Assembly (NCBI RefSeq): GCF_014199295.1
Contig: NZ_JACIJH010000012.1
Span: 62,001 to 126,000, forward strand
Direction of reading: 5' to 3'
DNA: 64,000 bases
Source: Sphingopyxis panaciterrulae
Lineage (GTDB): Bacteria; Pseudomonadota; Alphaproteobacteria; Sphingomonadales; Sphingomonadaceae
Shown here: positions 1 to 7,673 of the stretch, one piece after another
Position numbering within the stretch: position 1 is the stretch's first letter
Layout of the letters: each line of letters opens with the position of its first letter
Position numbers and translations under genes: made by a program
The notes under the pieces: model-generated
What the model was told of the DNA's origin: nothing
Database searches by the model: none
Seen by the model: the letters and a program-made list of their open reading frames with translations, nothing else

Positions 1-889
1 CGGCGTCGGCGTCCTCGGGGCGGACGATCGAGACGAGCTCGACCTTCCAGAACTGGTGCTGGCGGATATAGCCGCGCGTGTCGCGTCCCGCGGCGCCTGC
101 CTCCGAGCGGAAGCAGGGGGTGAGCGCGGTCATGCGGATCGGCAGCCCGGCCTCGGTCAGGATCTGCTCGCGCACCGCATTGGTCAGGCTCATCTCCGAC
201 GTCGAGATCAGCCACATTCCGTCGGTGGTCTGGAACAGGTCCTCGCGGAATTTCGGAAGCTGGGTGGTGCCGAATGCCGCCTCGTCGCGGACGAGCAGCG
301 GGGTCGCGCATTCGCTGTAGCCCGCCTCGATCGTCTGCCGGTCGAGCATATATTGGCCGAGCGCGCGTTCGAGGCGCGCCATCGGACCTTTCAGAAAGGC
401 GAAGCGGGCACCCGACATTTTGGCGGCGGTCTCGAAATCGAGGCCGAGCGCGGGGGCGAAGTCGGCATGTTCCTGCGGCGGGAAGTCGAAGGCGCGCGGG
501 GTACCCCAGCGGGCGATCTCGACATTGCCCGCCTCGTCCTCGCCATCGGGCACGTCGGCGGCGGGGAGGTTGGGGAGGGCGGCGAGCGTGTCGTTCAGCG
601 CCGCGAGCTGCTCGCGCTCGGCGGCTTCCTGGTCGGGCAGCTTCTGCTTGAGCGCCGCGACCTCGGCCTTCAGGGCTTCGGCGCTCTCCGTGTCGCCCTT
701 GGCCATCGCCTGGCCGATGGCCTTCGATGCCTCGTTGCGGCGCGCCTGCGCGGCCTGCATCTCGGTCTGCAAGGCGCGCAGATCGGCGTCGGCGGCGAGG
801 ATGGCCGCGGATTGCGGTGCGACGCCCCGGCGCGCGAGGCCGACGTCGAAGGCGGCGGGATCGTCCCGGATCAGGCGGATATCGTGCAT
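1..889 (-). CDS. serS: Seryl-tRNA synthetase (3' end cut by window)
   Basis: Charges tRNA-Ser with serine in the cytoplasm. The protein starts MHDIRLIRDDPAAFDVGLAR, the usual SerS beginning, from ATG at 889. About the first 100 residues form the Ala/Glu/Lys-rich antiparallel coiled-coil arm that contacts the tRNA long variable arm. The class II motif 2 region is clear near the left edge (CFRSEAGAAGRDTRG, followed by the typical QHQFWKVEL). About 296 codons are visible of a usual 420-430, so motif 3 and the C-terminus lie beyond base 1. No strong Shine-Dalgarno is seen in front of the start. A shadow reading of this gene on the plus strand was ignored. Confidence 0.95.
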   Translation of the reverse strand, partial: MHDIRLIRDDPAAFDVGLARRGVAPQSAAILAADADLRALQTEMQAAQARRNEASKAIGQAMAKGDTESAEALKAEVAALKQKLPDQEAAEREQLAALNDTLAALPNLPAADVPDGEDEAGNVEIARWGTPRAFDFPPQEHADFAPALGLDFETAAKMSGARFAFLKGPMARLERALGQYMLDRQTIEAGYSECATPLLVRDEAAFGTTQLPKFREDLFQTTDGMWLISTSEMSLTNAVREQILTEAGLPIRMTALTPCFRSEAGAAGRDTRGYIRQHQFWKVELVSIVRPEDADA

Positions 890-987
890 GGCCGCGCTAT
901 GGCGTCGCGGCCCGCGCCGCGCAACCCCGCGCGTCGCCTATCGCCCGTTGCGGGAGGGCTGCGGTTCGGGTCGAGCAGGGCCAAATC

Positions 988-1200
988 CTATCGCCGCGGG
1001 CGCGTCCATCCCTTGCTCGTCATGCAGGTGTCGATGGCGAAGCGGCGTTCGGTCTTGCCGCCCATCGCGCTGGTCCGCGCCTTGCAGTCCGCGAGCGCCT
1101 CGGCGAAGGGCTGCGTATCGGGGCCTGTCCAGCCGCCATGGGCGGCGCAGCCGGCCAAAAGCGCCAGCGCGGCGGCGGATAGTGCGGCATGGCGAAGCAT
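988..1200 (-). CDS. Small lipoprotein, unknown function
   Basis: A 70-residue protein with a lipoprotein signal: a short basic n-region (MLRH), an Ala/Leu-rich core and the lipobox LLAGC with the lipidated Cys at residue 18. The mature part is about 50 residues, contains two further Cys and ends basic. The ATG is preceded by a near-perfect Shine-Dalgarno (AAGGAGG, about 7 bases upstream), which supports it as a real gene. It sits 98 bases upstream of serS on the same strand and may share its transcript. I do not recognise a family; the Cys spacing could allow a disulphide, which is inference. Confidence 0.7.
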   Translation of the reverse strand: MLRHAALSAAALALLAGCAAHGGWTGPDTQPFAEALADCKARTSAMGGKTERRFAIDTCMTSKGWTRPRR

Positions 1201-1262
1201 CGGCCCCCTCCTTCGGGGGGCATGGCTAGAGGGTCAGGGCGCTTTGCGCAACAATGGCGCGA

Positions 1263-1733
1263 TTATCGCCCGTCTTCGAGCAGGGCGGCGAGCTGGCCGA
1301 GGACGGTGCCCCAGCCGTCGTGGAAGCCCATCTCCTCATGCTTGCGGCTGTCCTCGGGGCTGCGATGGAGGACGCGCGCCGAATAGAGGGTGCCGTCGTC
1401 CCGCGCCTCGAAGGTCAGGATCGCGGTCAGTGCGAGCCACGGGTCGACCGGCTGCCAGCCGGCGCGCAGCGCGGTGGTGAAGACGAGGCGCCGCTCGGGT
1501 TCGACGTCGAGGAAGCAGCCGTCGATATGCGGCTGGAAATCGCCGCTCCCCTCGCGCATCTGCGTTTCGAACCCGCCGCCGGAGCGCAGGTCGAGCGTGA
1601 TGACCCGGCACGCGATGGGCGCCGGAATCCACCATTTTTCGAGCTTGGCCGGGTCGCTCCATGCGTCCCACACCGCGGACGGCGGCGCGGCGATGAGGCG
1701 GTCGATGATGAGGGTGGATTCGCTGCTGGTCAT
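1263..1733 (-). CDS. SRPBCC / AHSA1-type START-like domain protein
   Basis: A 156-residue single-domain protein of the activator of Hsp90 ATPase homologue 1-like (AHSA1) branch of the SRPBCC fold. Diagnostic stretches are the early 'AAPPSAVWDAWSDPAKLEKWW' region (about residues 15-36), a central 'LDLRSGGGFETQMR' strand and the C-terminal 'MGFHDGWGTVLGQLAALLE' helix that closes the hydrophobic cavity. The start ATG (1731-1733) overlaps the stop of the upstream ArsR gene by four bases (ATGA), so the pair is almost certainly translated together. Such ArsR/SRPBCC pairs are common in sphingomonads; the ligand is not known. Confidence 0.88.
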   Translation of the reverse strand: MTSSESTLIIDRLIAAPPSAVWDAWSDPAKLEKWWIPAPIACRVITLDLRSGGGFETQMREGSGDFQPHIDGCFLDVEPERRLVFTTALRAGWQPVDPWLALTAILTFEARDDGTLYSARVLHRSPEDSRKHEEMGFHDGWGTVLGQLAALLEDGR

Positions 1734-2071
1734 GACGGGCTCCCGATAGTCTGCGATTCGACGAAGGCGGCGAGCCGGTCGGTGCGGCCCTGCCAGACGG
1801 CGCGCTGTTCGGCGAGCCAGTCTTCGGCGGCGGCAAGTCGCTCGGCGTCGATCCGGCAGGTCCGCACGCGGCCCCGCTTTTCGGACCGGATCAGGCCCGC
1901 GCCCTCGAGCACCGCGAGATGCTTCAGAAAGGCGGGGAGGCCGATCGCGAAGGGCTGGGCAAGCTGCTTCACCGGCGCTTCGCCCTGAAGCAGGCGGGTC
2001 ACGACCGCGCGCCGGGTGGGATCGGCGAGCGAGTGGAAGACGGCGTCGAGCGGAGCTGGTTGGTTCGCCAT
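1730..2071 (-). CDS. ArsR-family winged-helix regulator
   Basis: A 113-residue ArsR/SmtB-like repressor. The start MANQPAPLDAVFHSLADPTR is typical of the subgroup paired with AHSA1 proteins. The helix-turn-helix spans about residues 25-70 (TRRAVVTRLLQGEAPVKQLA, then a recognition helix around LPAFLKHLAVLEGAGLI) and the wing contains SEKRGRVRTC. The usual metal-binding ELCVCDL motif is absent, so it is probably not a metal sensor. It heads a two-gene operon with the SRPBCC gene (ATGA overlap). Longer in-frame readings upstream run into the leader of the serine-rich gene and were rejected. Confidence 0.9.
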   Translation of the reverse strand: MANQPAPLDAVFHSLADPTRRAVVTRLLQGEAPVKQLAQPFAIGLPAFLKHLAVLEGAGLIRSEKRGRVRTCRIDAERLAAAEDWLAEQRAVWQGRTDRLAAFVESQTIGSPS

Positions 2072-2192
2072 ATGGTGAACTATATTGCATGGTTTGCCGT
2101 TTGGCAAAGTTTTTGTGCGTTGGGCAAAAAAAGGGCCGCCCGAGGGCAGCCCTTCAATCGGTGGCGAGATGCACCCGCCGCCAGTGGATAGC

Positions 2193-3410
2193 TTAAGCCG
2201 CCTCCGCCTGGTCGTCCTGACGATTCGCGGCGCGGCGGCGCGCGACGAGCGCGGCGGCCGCGGCGCCGAACAGCAGCAGCATCGGCGGCGCCGGCACCGG
2301 GGTCGGATCGCCCGACGAGCCGCCGCTGCTGCCGCCCGAGCTGGACGAGGACGACGAAGAGGAGGACGATGAGCTGCTGCTCGACGACGAGGACGAGGAA
2401 CTGCTGCTGCTCGACGCGCCGAAGCTGCTGCTGCCGCCGGTCGCGCCCGACGAGGTCGCGCCGCTCGATGAACTGCTGCTCGACGAGGACGACGACGAGC
2501 TGCTGCTCGACGACGAGGCCGAGCTGCCGCCCGACGAACTGCTGCTTCCCGAGCCGCCGGAGCCGCCGCTCGATCCGCCCCAGCTCGAGCTGCCGTGCCC
2601 ATGCGACGAACCGCCGTGCGAGCTGCTGCCGTGGCCGTGCGAGGAGCCGCCCTTCGACGAACTGCCGCCGCCCGACGAGGAGGAGCTCGACGAGGATGAG
2701 GAGGAAGACGAGGAGGAACTGGACGAGGAACTGCTGCTCGACGAGGACGAGCTGACGTTGCCCGACGAGGTCGAGACACCGCCGGTCGAGGTGCTGACCC
2801 CGCCCGTCGACGTCGAGACCCCCCCGGTCGACGTGCTGACACCCCCGGTCGAGGTCGAGACGCCGCCCGTCGACGTGCTCACGCCTCCGGTCGAGGTCGA
2901 GGTGCTGACGCCGCCGGTCGAGGTCGACACGCCGCCCGACGTGCTGCTCGTCGTCGAGCTGAGGCCGCCGGTGGTGGTCGAGGTGACGACGATGCTGCCG
3001 CTGCTGCCCCCGCCGCTCGATCCGCCGAAAAAGCCCCCGAAGAAGCCGCCGCCGAAACCGCCCCCGAAGCCGCCGCCGATCACGGTGACCCCGCTGCCGC
3101 CGCCCCCGCCGCCTTCGAAGCCGCCGCGCTGCGGAAAGGGCGCATAGGGAATGGGAGGCAGGGGGATGGTCTGCGTCACCACCTGCGTCTGCGGGGTCGC
3201 GGTGCGGACGACGCGCTTTGTCGTCACGACGCGGCGTACCCGCTTGACCGGGCGTTTCGCCGCGTGGCGCTTGCGGACCACCTTTTTCTTGCAGCAGTTC
3301 TGCACCTGTGCCGTTGCCGGGACGTCGGCGATCTGCATCGCGCCGCTGCCGATGATCGCGCCGCCGCAGGTGCAGGCGCAAAGCTTGGCGAGGGCCATTC
3401 GGACAGACAT
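2193..3410 (-). CDS. Serine-rich PEP-CTERM surface protein with heptad repeats
   Basis: A 405-residue low-complexity exported protein. Order of parts: an N-terminal export-signal-like segment with Cys; a Lys/Arg-rich patch (KKKVVRKRHAAKRPVKRVRR, about 40-60); a Gly/Phe-rich stretch; about eight copies of the heptad GGVSTST (21-base units, about 2755-2940); long polyserine runs broken by His/Gly (SSHGHGSS); then a C-terminal sorting signal: VPAP, a hydrophobic helix (MLLLFGAAAAALVA) and RRR. That tail is the PEP-CTERM/exosortase type, so the protein is probably processed at the inner membrane and exported to the surface or matrix. No exosortase is in the window. Serine codons are mixed, arguing that the tract is selected rather than slippage. 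Confidence 0.85.
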   Translation of the reverse strand: MSVRMALAKLCACTCGGAIIGSGAMQIADVPATAQVQNCCKKKVVRKRHAAKRPVKRVRRVVTTKRVVRTATPQTQVVTQTIPLPPIPYAPFPQRGGFEGGGGGGSGVTVIGGGFGGGFGGGFFGGFFGGSSGGGSSGSIVVTSTTTGGLSSTTSSTSGGVSTSTGGVSTSTSTGGVSTSTGGVSTSTGGVSTSTGGVSTSTGGVSTSTGGVSTSSGNVSSSSSSSSSSSSSSSSSSSSSSSSSSSGGGSSSKGGSSHGHGSSSHGGSSHGHGSSSWGGSSGGSGGSGSSSSSGGSSASSSSSSSSSSSSSSSSSSGATSSGATGGSSSFGASSSSSSSSSSSSSSSSSSSSSSSSSSGGSSGGSSGDPTPVPAPPMLLLFGAAAAALVARRRAANRQDDQAEAA

Positions 3411-3799
3411 AGGTTTCTCTCTCTTTTCCCGTTGCGCGGCGCACCGAACCCCCGGCGCCCCCGATCGCTCTTCTGCTTAGCTGCAAAAGGCCAAAGCTTC
3501 GTGAACGCGTCCATGGCGTTAACCGCCTTTGCCTGTCCGAGAGTGGGAAAGGACACGCGAATTCAACCTTGACAGCCCATCCTGTCCCAAAACGGGACGG
3601 AAAAGGCGGAAAATCTGCACTTCCGGTTAACGTTTACGGAAAGCGGGATGGCGCTGCGGTTCAGCCGGCCTTCACTCGCCGGTCGCTACCCGCCGCTTCC
3701 GCGCTTGTGTCGCAACCGGCGGCTGGTTATAGGCGCGGCGCAATCCATGGCCGCCGAACGTGGCGGCCAGGCGAGAGGAAAGGACGCGAAAAGCCCCCT
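3411..3799. other. Intergenic region between PEP-CTERM and dksA genes
   Basis: This 389-base divergent gap holds no convincing gene. It must contain promoters for both neighbours. A short palindrome lies at 3584-3598 (GTCCC, five bases, GGGAC), ten bases after a TTGACA at 3569-3574, and could be an operator, but no good -10 box follows at the right distance. Confidence 0.4.
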
Positions 3800-4261
3800 A
3801 TGCCGACCCAGATTGCCGATGTTGGCGCCGACGCGCTCCTGGAAGCCAAATCCACCCTCGATTCGGATTATGTCCCCAGCGACGACGAGCCGTTCATGAA
3901 CGAGCGGCAGCAGGATTATTTTCGCGGCCTGCTGCTCGCATGGAAGAAATCGATCCTGACCGAGGCCGAATCGACCCTCGCCCAGCTTCAGGACGGCCCG
4001 CTGCGCGAACCCGACCTGGCCGACCGCGCGTCGAGCGAGACCGACTGGGCGATCGAGCTGAGAACCCGCGATCGTCAACGCAAGCTGATCGCCAAGATCG
4101 ATTCGGCGATCCGCCGCATCGACGAGGGCGAATATGGCTATTGCGCGGTCACCGGCGAGCCGATCTCGCTCGCGCGGCTGCAGGCGCGACCGATCGCGAC
4201 GATGACGCTGGAGGCGCAGGAGCGCCACGAGCGCAACGAGCGCATCTCGCGCGAGGACTGA
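3800..4261 (+). CDS. dksA: DksA/TraR-family RNA polymerase-binding regulator (single-Cys type)
   Basis: A 153-residue DksA homologue that binds RNA polymerase through its secondary channel and, with ppGpp, adjusts rRNA and biosynthetic promoters. Residues about 35-110 form the coiled coil; the tip carries the paired acidic residues D72 and D75 in EPDLADRASSE, matching DksA's functional DxxD. The C-terminal zinc-finger region (GYCAVTGEPISLARLQARP) keeps only one cysteine (C115) of the usual four, as in other alphaproteobacterial DksA proteins, so it probably does not bind zinc. The start MPTQIADVG was chosen over longer upstream readings because homology begins there. Confidence 0.9.
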   Translation: MPTQIADVGADALLEAKSTLDSDYVPSDDEPFMNERQQDYFRGLLLAWKKSILTEAESTLAQLQDGPLREPDLADRASSETDWAIELRTRDRQRKLIAKIDSAIRRIDEGEYGYCAVTGEPISLARLQARPIATMTLEAQERHERNERISRED

Positions 4262-4341
4262 CCCCCTCCCGCCATTTACAATATCGCAAGGGCTGACCCC
4301 TAGACTGCCCGACCCGGGAACAGGTCAGGGGATGGGTCGCG

Positions 4342-4740
4342 ATGGATTTGCAGGGTCCGGTATCGGTAGACGAGGAAGTGGCCGCGCTGTCGCGCAGCGC
4401 CGATCGCGACAGCCTGTTCATGCGGGCGGCGCTGACGCTGTCCGGGCGCGCCGATCCGCTGATCGTGCGTGTGCGCAACCTGTCGGCGGGCGGGATGCTT
4501 GCCGAGACCACCGAAACGAAAGCGAATGTCGAATCGGGCGCGGCGGTCGAGGTCGAGTTGCGCAACGTCGGTCCGGTTGCCGGGCGCGTCGTGTGGGTCG
4601 GTGAGGGGAAGTTCGGGATCGCCTTCGATCGCCAGATCAATCCGCAGGTCGTTCGCCGTCAGGTGGTGACCCAGTCGGATCTGCCGCCGCATCTGCGGCG
4701 GACGGGTCGGGAGCCCAACCCCGTCTACCGCCGACGCTGA
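4342..4740 (+). CDS. PilZ-domain protein
   Basis: A 132-residue protein made of one PilZ domain, a cyclic-di-GMP receptor fold. The two PilZ hallmarks are visible: arginines near the start of the domain (R22 and R28 in SADRDSLFMRAAL) and the NxSxGG loop (RNLSAGGML, residues 45-53). The rest is beta-rich, with GRVVWVGEGKFGIAF the usual closing strands. The C-terminus is basic. No output domain is attached, so it probably acts by binding a partner. The arginine pair is spaced more widely than the classic RxxxR, so c-di-GMP binding is likely but not certain. Confidence 0.85.
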   Translation: MDLQGPVSVDEEVAALSRSADRDSLFMRAALTLSGRADPLIVRVRNLSAGGMLAETTETKANVESGAAVEVELRNVGPVAGRVVWVGEGKFGIAFDRQINPQVVRRQVVTQSDLPPHLRRTGREPNPVYRRR

Positions 4741-4767
4741 TGCGCAGTCTCCCCTGACCGGATTGAA

Positions 4768-4836
4768 CCGTAGCCCTGAGCTTGTCGAAGGGCGCTTATC
4801 GCCGTGAAGCGCCCTTCGACAAGCTCAGGGCTACGG
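4768..4836. repeat. Inverted repeat, CTGAGCTTGTCGAAG family
   Basis: A near-perfect 30-base inverted repeat (4768-4797 and 4807-4836) with a short loop. The arms contain CCCTGAGCTTGTCGAAGGGC and its complement. The same core recurs at 10212, 17492 and 23708, always between genes. It lies just after the PilZ stop and could also act as a transcript-end hairpin. Confidence 0.9.
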
Positions 4837-4891
4837 TGACATGCAGCGGGACAGGCCAGGCATCAGCGGGCGGTAGGGCCTGTGCCTTGGG

Positions 4892-5053
4892 TCAGCCGAC
4901 CGAAAGCACCATTTCTTCCTTGAGTTTCAGCTTCTGCTTTTTCCATTGCGCCAGCAGGGCCGTGTCGGGGGCCGGGCGCCGCTCTTCATTCGCAATTTTC
5001 GCGTCGAGGTCCGCATGGCGGGACTTCAGGGCGGAAAGGTGCGATATGCTCAT
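4892..5053 (-). CDS. DUF465 (YdcH-like) small protein
   Basis: A 53-residue protein of the DUF465 family. It is almost entirely helical: an N-terminal HLSALKSRHADLDAKI helix, an acidic/proline turn (EERRPAPD) and the family-typical basic C-terminal helix LLAQWKKQKLKLKEEM. The ATG at 5053 has a good Shine-Dalgarno (AAGGAG) eight bases upstream and is preferred over longer readings that enter the neighbouring DUF465 gene. It is divergent from a second DUF465 gene. Function is not established; small coiled-coil binding proteins are the usual inference. Confidence 0.85.
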   Translation of the reverse strand: MSISHLSALKSRHADLDAKIANEERRPAPDTALLAQWKKQKLKLKEEMVLSVG

Positions 5054-5180
5054 GGACCATTCTCCTTTTCGACTCGCGATTGGACCTTCGAGTAGATCAC
5101 GAATCGCCCCCGATGTCGTCCCGATTCGCCCAGCCGGTCCCCGTTGCGGACGGGGCGTGATCGTGGCAGGAGGTTCCCCC

Positions 5181-5378
5181 GTGAACCCCGAAGAAATCGC
5201 CCAACGCCTCGAACTGCTCCGCATCGAGCATCGCGACCTCGACGCCGCGATCATCGCGCTCGCCGCGGCGACGGTTCCCGACCAGCTCCAGCTCGCCCGG
5301 CTCAAGAAGAAGAAGCTGAAGCTGCGCGACGAGATCAGTTGGTGCGAGGACCAGTTGCTCCCCGATATCATCGCCTGA
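5181..5378 (+). CDS. DUF465 small protein, GTG start
   Basis: A 65-residue DUF465 protein (MNPEEIAQRLELLRIEHRDL at the start, then QLARLKKKKLKLRDEISWCEDQL), the same helical layout as its divergent neighbour at 4892-5053. The GTG at 5181 is chosen because AGGAGG sits seven bases upstream and homology begins there. The two genes probably arose by an inverted local duplication and share the 127-base gap as a promoter region. Function unknown. Confidence 0.85.
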   Translation: MNPEEIAQRLELLRIEHRDLDAAIIALAAATVPDQLQLARLKKKKLKLRDEISWCEDQLLPDIIA

Positions 5379-5420
5379 CTCGAAACGGCCTGAATCAAAA
5401 CGGCCTGAATCAAAACGGGA
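5376..5420 (+). repeat. Three 15-base tandem repeats
   Basis: Units TGACTCGAAACGGCC, TGAATCAAAACGGCC and TGAATCAAAACGGGA follow one another directly at the end of the DUF465 gene (its stop TGA is the first triplet). The first unit is diverged. No function is evident. Confidence 0.75.
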
Positions 5421-5488
5421 CGCCCGCGGCACCCGAAAAATGGTTAGCGGCGTTGCTCCCGTCCGCCGCCTCATGGCATGCCGCGGCG

Positions 5489-5959
5489 ATGGACAGGGGG
5501 ACATCATCGTCGAACGCGGACGGCCAGCCGATCCGGCGCGCGCAGGTCGAGAGTCTCTATGTCGAGGCGATGCTGCTCGCCGACGAGGCGCACGCGGCCT
5601 TCGCCGTCGCGCGCGAGCTGGGTCGGGAGGGCCGCGACAGCCTGCTCCAGATCAGCCTGGCCTGCGAATCGCTGAAGACGACGACGCGGCTGATGCACAT
5701 CATCGCCTGGCTGCTCCACCACCGGGCGATGTTCGCGGGCGACGCGGGCGCCGGCCCCGACGACAGCGCCGCGCGCATCGGCGCGCCCGTCGCCGCCGAC
5801 TGGGCGGTCTGCGCCCGCTTCGATTCGCCGCTGCGCCGCATCGTCGCGGCGAGCGAACGCCTGTTCGAACGCATCGCCGCGATCGAGGCAGGATGGCGCG
5901 CCCCGCAGGCGGTGCGGCCGGTGCAGGCGCTGTTGGCGAGGTTGGAGGCGCGGCTTTAA
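5489..5959 (+). CDS. DUF1465 family protein
   Basis: A 156-residue protein of the alphaproteobacterial DUF1465 family. The recognisable core is 'VESLYVEAMLLADEAHAAF' (about 18-36), 'SLACESLKTTTRLMHIIAWLL' (about 52-74) and a C-terminal helix 'LFERIAAIEAGW'. It is largely helical, with no signal peptide or membrane segment. The ATG at 5489 is the first in frame that precedes the conserved region with a usual family length. In other alphaproteobacteria, family members are small cytoplasmic proteins of cell-cycle or unknown role; no function can be shown from the sequence. Confidence 0.8.
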   Translation: MDRGTSSSNADGQPIRRAQVESLYVEAMLLADEAHAAFAVARELGREGRDSLLQISLACESLKTTTRLMHIIAWLLHHRAMFAGDAGAGPDDSAARIGAPVAADWAVCARFDSPLRRIVAASERLFERIAAIEAGWRAPQAVRPVQALLARLEARL

Positions 5960-6013
5960 CCCTGCCCCCTTCGAGAGAGGGGGCTTGAAGGCATCCCTGT
6001 TCCGCTTGCATAA

Positions 6014-6038
6014 AAAGAGGTATGTGAAATATCTCTTT
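6014..6038. promoter_or_regulatory. 25-base palindrome, candidate operator
   Basis: AAAGAGGTAT and ATATCTCTTT form ten-base arms with one mismatched pair around a five-base centre. The palindrome lies 18 bases before the chosen ATG of the next gene, where a regulator would block transcription or translation. It is AT-rich against a GC-rich background. Confidence 0.5.
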
Positions 6039-6056
6039 ATGGGAAGGGAGAGCCGG

Positions 6057-6509
6057 ATGGAGCGTGCGGAGAAGATGGCGTTGCTCGACCGCGGGCTGAC
6101 CCGCGCGGCGGAAGCGATCGGGGACGTCACGCCGGCGGTCATGGCGCTCTATTATGCGCGCTATCCCGAGGCGGCGGCGAGTTTCGAGCATCATGGGCTG
6201 GGCAAGACCGCGGCGCTGGAAGGCGAGATGGTCGAGAATTGCCTTTACTGCCTGATGCACTGCATCGACCGACGCGGCGAGATCGACATATTGCTCGAAA
6301 CCTCGGTGCCGCACCATCATTTCACGCTCGACGTGTCGCTGGGCTGGTATCGGGGCATGGTCGATGCGACGATCGACGTGATCGCGGAAACGGTGCCCGC
6401 CGAAGCGAGCGACGAGCTGGCGCTATGGACGGAGATCAGGGGCATCATGGATGCCATATTCGCCGAGTGCCGGACGCTGCTGCCCGAGGAAGGGGTGGAA
6501 GCGGGGTGA
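6057..6509 (+). CDS. Putative globin-like helical protein
   Basis: A 150-residue, all-helical soluble protein. The pattern resembles a distant globin: an N-terminal helix followed by ALYYARYPEAAASFEHHG, a central HCIDRRGEIDILLE segment with a three-His run (VPHHHFTLDVSLGWYRGMV), and a C-terminal helix with Trp (LALWTEIRGIMDAIF). One of H96-H98 could be a haem-ligating histidine, which is inference. The ATG at 6057 has a purine-rich Shine-Dalgarno (GGGAAGGGAG) and leaves the palindrome at 6014-6038 outside the coding region; longer starts at 5985 or 6039 would include or abut it. It could instead be an unrelated helical bundle. Confidence 0.5.
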   Translation: MERAEKMALLDRGLTRAAEAIGDVTPAVMALYYARYPEAAASFEHHGLGKTAALEGEMVENCLYCLMHCIDRRGEIDILLETSVPHHHFTLDVSLGWYRGMVDATIDVIAETVPAEASDELALWTEIRGIMDAIFAECRTLLPEEGVEAG

Positions 6510-6523
6510 GGCGGTGCTTTAAG

Positions 6524-6545
6524 CCCCTCCTCTGAAGGGGAGGGG
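6524..6545. terminator. GC-rich hairpin between convergent genes
   Basis: CCCCTCC at 6524-6530 pairs with GGAGGGG at 6539-6545. It lies between the convergent globin-like and DUF2332 genes and could stop transcription from either side, though there is no T-run. Confidence 0.35.
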
Positions 6546-6552
6546 AGGGTCG

Positions 6553-7635
6553 TCACTCGCCCGCCCATTGAACCCAAGCGCCATGCGGATGCGCGCGGGC
6601 GAGCAGGCGCGGCGCTTCGCCGTCGGGCCAATGGCGGACGACCAGTTCGTGATGATGCACGGTGCGGTTGGCCTCCAGCGCGATCCACGCGAGCGGTCGG
6701 TCGGGGGTGGCCCGCGCGCCCGCGGCCTCCATGGCGGCCGTGACCCGCATCTGCTGATCCTCGGGCACATATTGCCAGACGATCGAGTGCATCAGCACGC
6801 GCGTCGTCCCCGCAGTCTGCGGCTTCGCCAGTTCGGCCTCGACGAAATCGGCGGCATTCATCCGAATGAGATCGGGCCGATCGGCCTTTGCGGCGGCGAT
6901 TGCGGCTTCGAGGCGGTCGAAGCGGACGGTGTGTTCGGGCCAGATATAGGCCTTGAGCCGCAAGGCCTGCGCGGGATCGGTCAGGTCGACCGGTGCGACG
7001 TCGCAGCCTTTCAGGCTCGCGATCGCGATCGGGTGCTGCGGCGGGTGATTCCCCTGCCATTCGGGCGTGAAGGCGATGATGCCGGGCTGCGGCCCGACCT
7101 GCACCCCGCCCAGATCGTAATGATAGCGGTCGATCATCAGGTTGATCCCCGCGCTCGACCCGATTTCGAGGCATTGAAAGCGCGGCGGCAGCCCCCGGTC
7201 GGCGAGCCACAGCATCGCGGCGATGAAGGCCGAGGAGCGCCCCGCCTCGTTGGTCTGCGGCGGGCCGTCGAGCCATGGCAGCAGCGCCGTTTCGTGCCGC
7301 GCCACGACTCCGGCGACGATCGCGGCATCGTTGATATCCTCGGCATCGGCGTAGATGGGCGCCAGCTCGGGCGCGGTGCCCGACAGGTGCAGCGCGTGCA
7401 GTCCGCCCGCGGCGCGCAGCGGCAAGGCGTCGGCGAGCGGCGCGCCGGGCCATGCCGCGATGCGGCGTGCGAAGCCGGTCGCGGGCGCGTCGAGCAAGGT
7501 GGCGAGCGCAGCGGCGATCCGCGCCGTGACCGGCGCGCCGGCGGCGCGGCAATAGGCGACCTGATTGGCGAAAGCGGTGCGCACGGCGTCGGCTCCGGTC
7601 GCGTTGATGTCGACAAACTGATAGCGCTCGCTCAT
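6553..7635 (-). CDS. DUF2332 family protein
   Basis: A 360-residue cytoplasmic protein of the DUF2332 family. Recognisable parts are the N-terminal '[30 protein letters not shown]' region, a glycine-rich segment '[16 protein letters not shown]' (about 157-172) that resembles an S-adenosylmethionine or nucleotide-binding loop, '[11 protein letters not shown]', and '[13 protein letters not shown]'. The family is often predicted to have a methyltransferase-like Rossmann core; the activity is not established. It is divergent from hisG with 38 bases between the starts. Confidence 0.85.
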   Translation of the reverse strand: MSERYQFVDINATGADAVRTAFANQVAYCRAAGAPVTARIAAALATLLDAPATGFARRIAAWPGAPLADALPLRAAGGLHALHLSGTAPELAPIYADAEDINDAAIVAGVVARHETALLPWLDGPPQTNEAGRSSAFIAAMLWLADRGLPPRFQCLEIGSSAGINLMIDRYHYDLGGVQVGPQPGIIAFTPEWQGNHPPQHPIAIASLKGCDVAPVDLTDPAQALRLKAYIWPEHTVRFDRLEAAIAAAKADRPDLIRMNAADFVEAELAKPQTAGTTRVLMHSIVWQYVPEDQQMRVTAAMEAAGARATPDRPLAWIALEANRTVHHHELVVRHWPDGEAPRLLARAHPHGAWVQWAGE

Positions 7636-7673
7636 TGCCCTTTCTCCCGCTGCCGCTTAAAGGCACGGCGCTT

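Noticed and set aside
2758-3147. Plus-strand open frame encoding TPPVEV/TPPVDV repeats
   Set aside because: It is the mirror of the heptad-repeat part of the serine-rich gene on the minus strand; the minus-strand product has an export signal and a PEP-CTERM tail, the plus-strand frame has neither.
5376-5420. Three 15-base repeats as a possible origin iteron or CRISPR-like array
   Set aside because: Only three units, the first diverged and overlapping a stop codon, with no AT-rich region or replication gene next to it.
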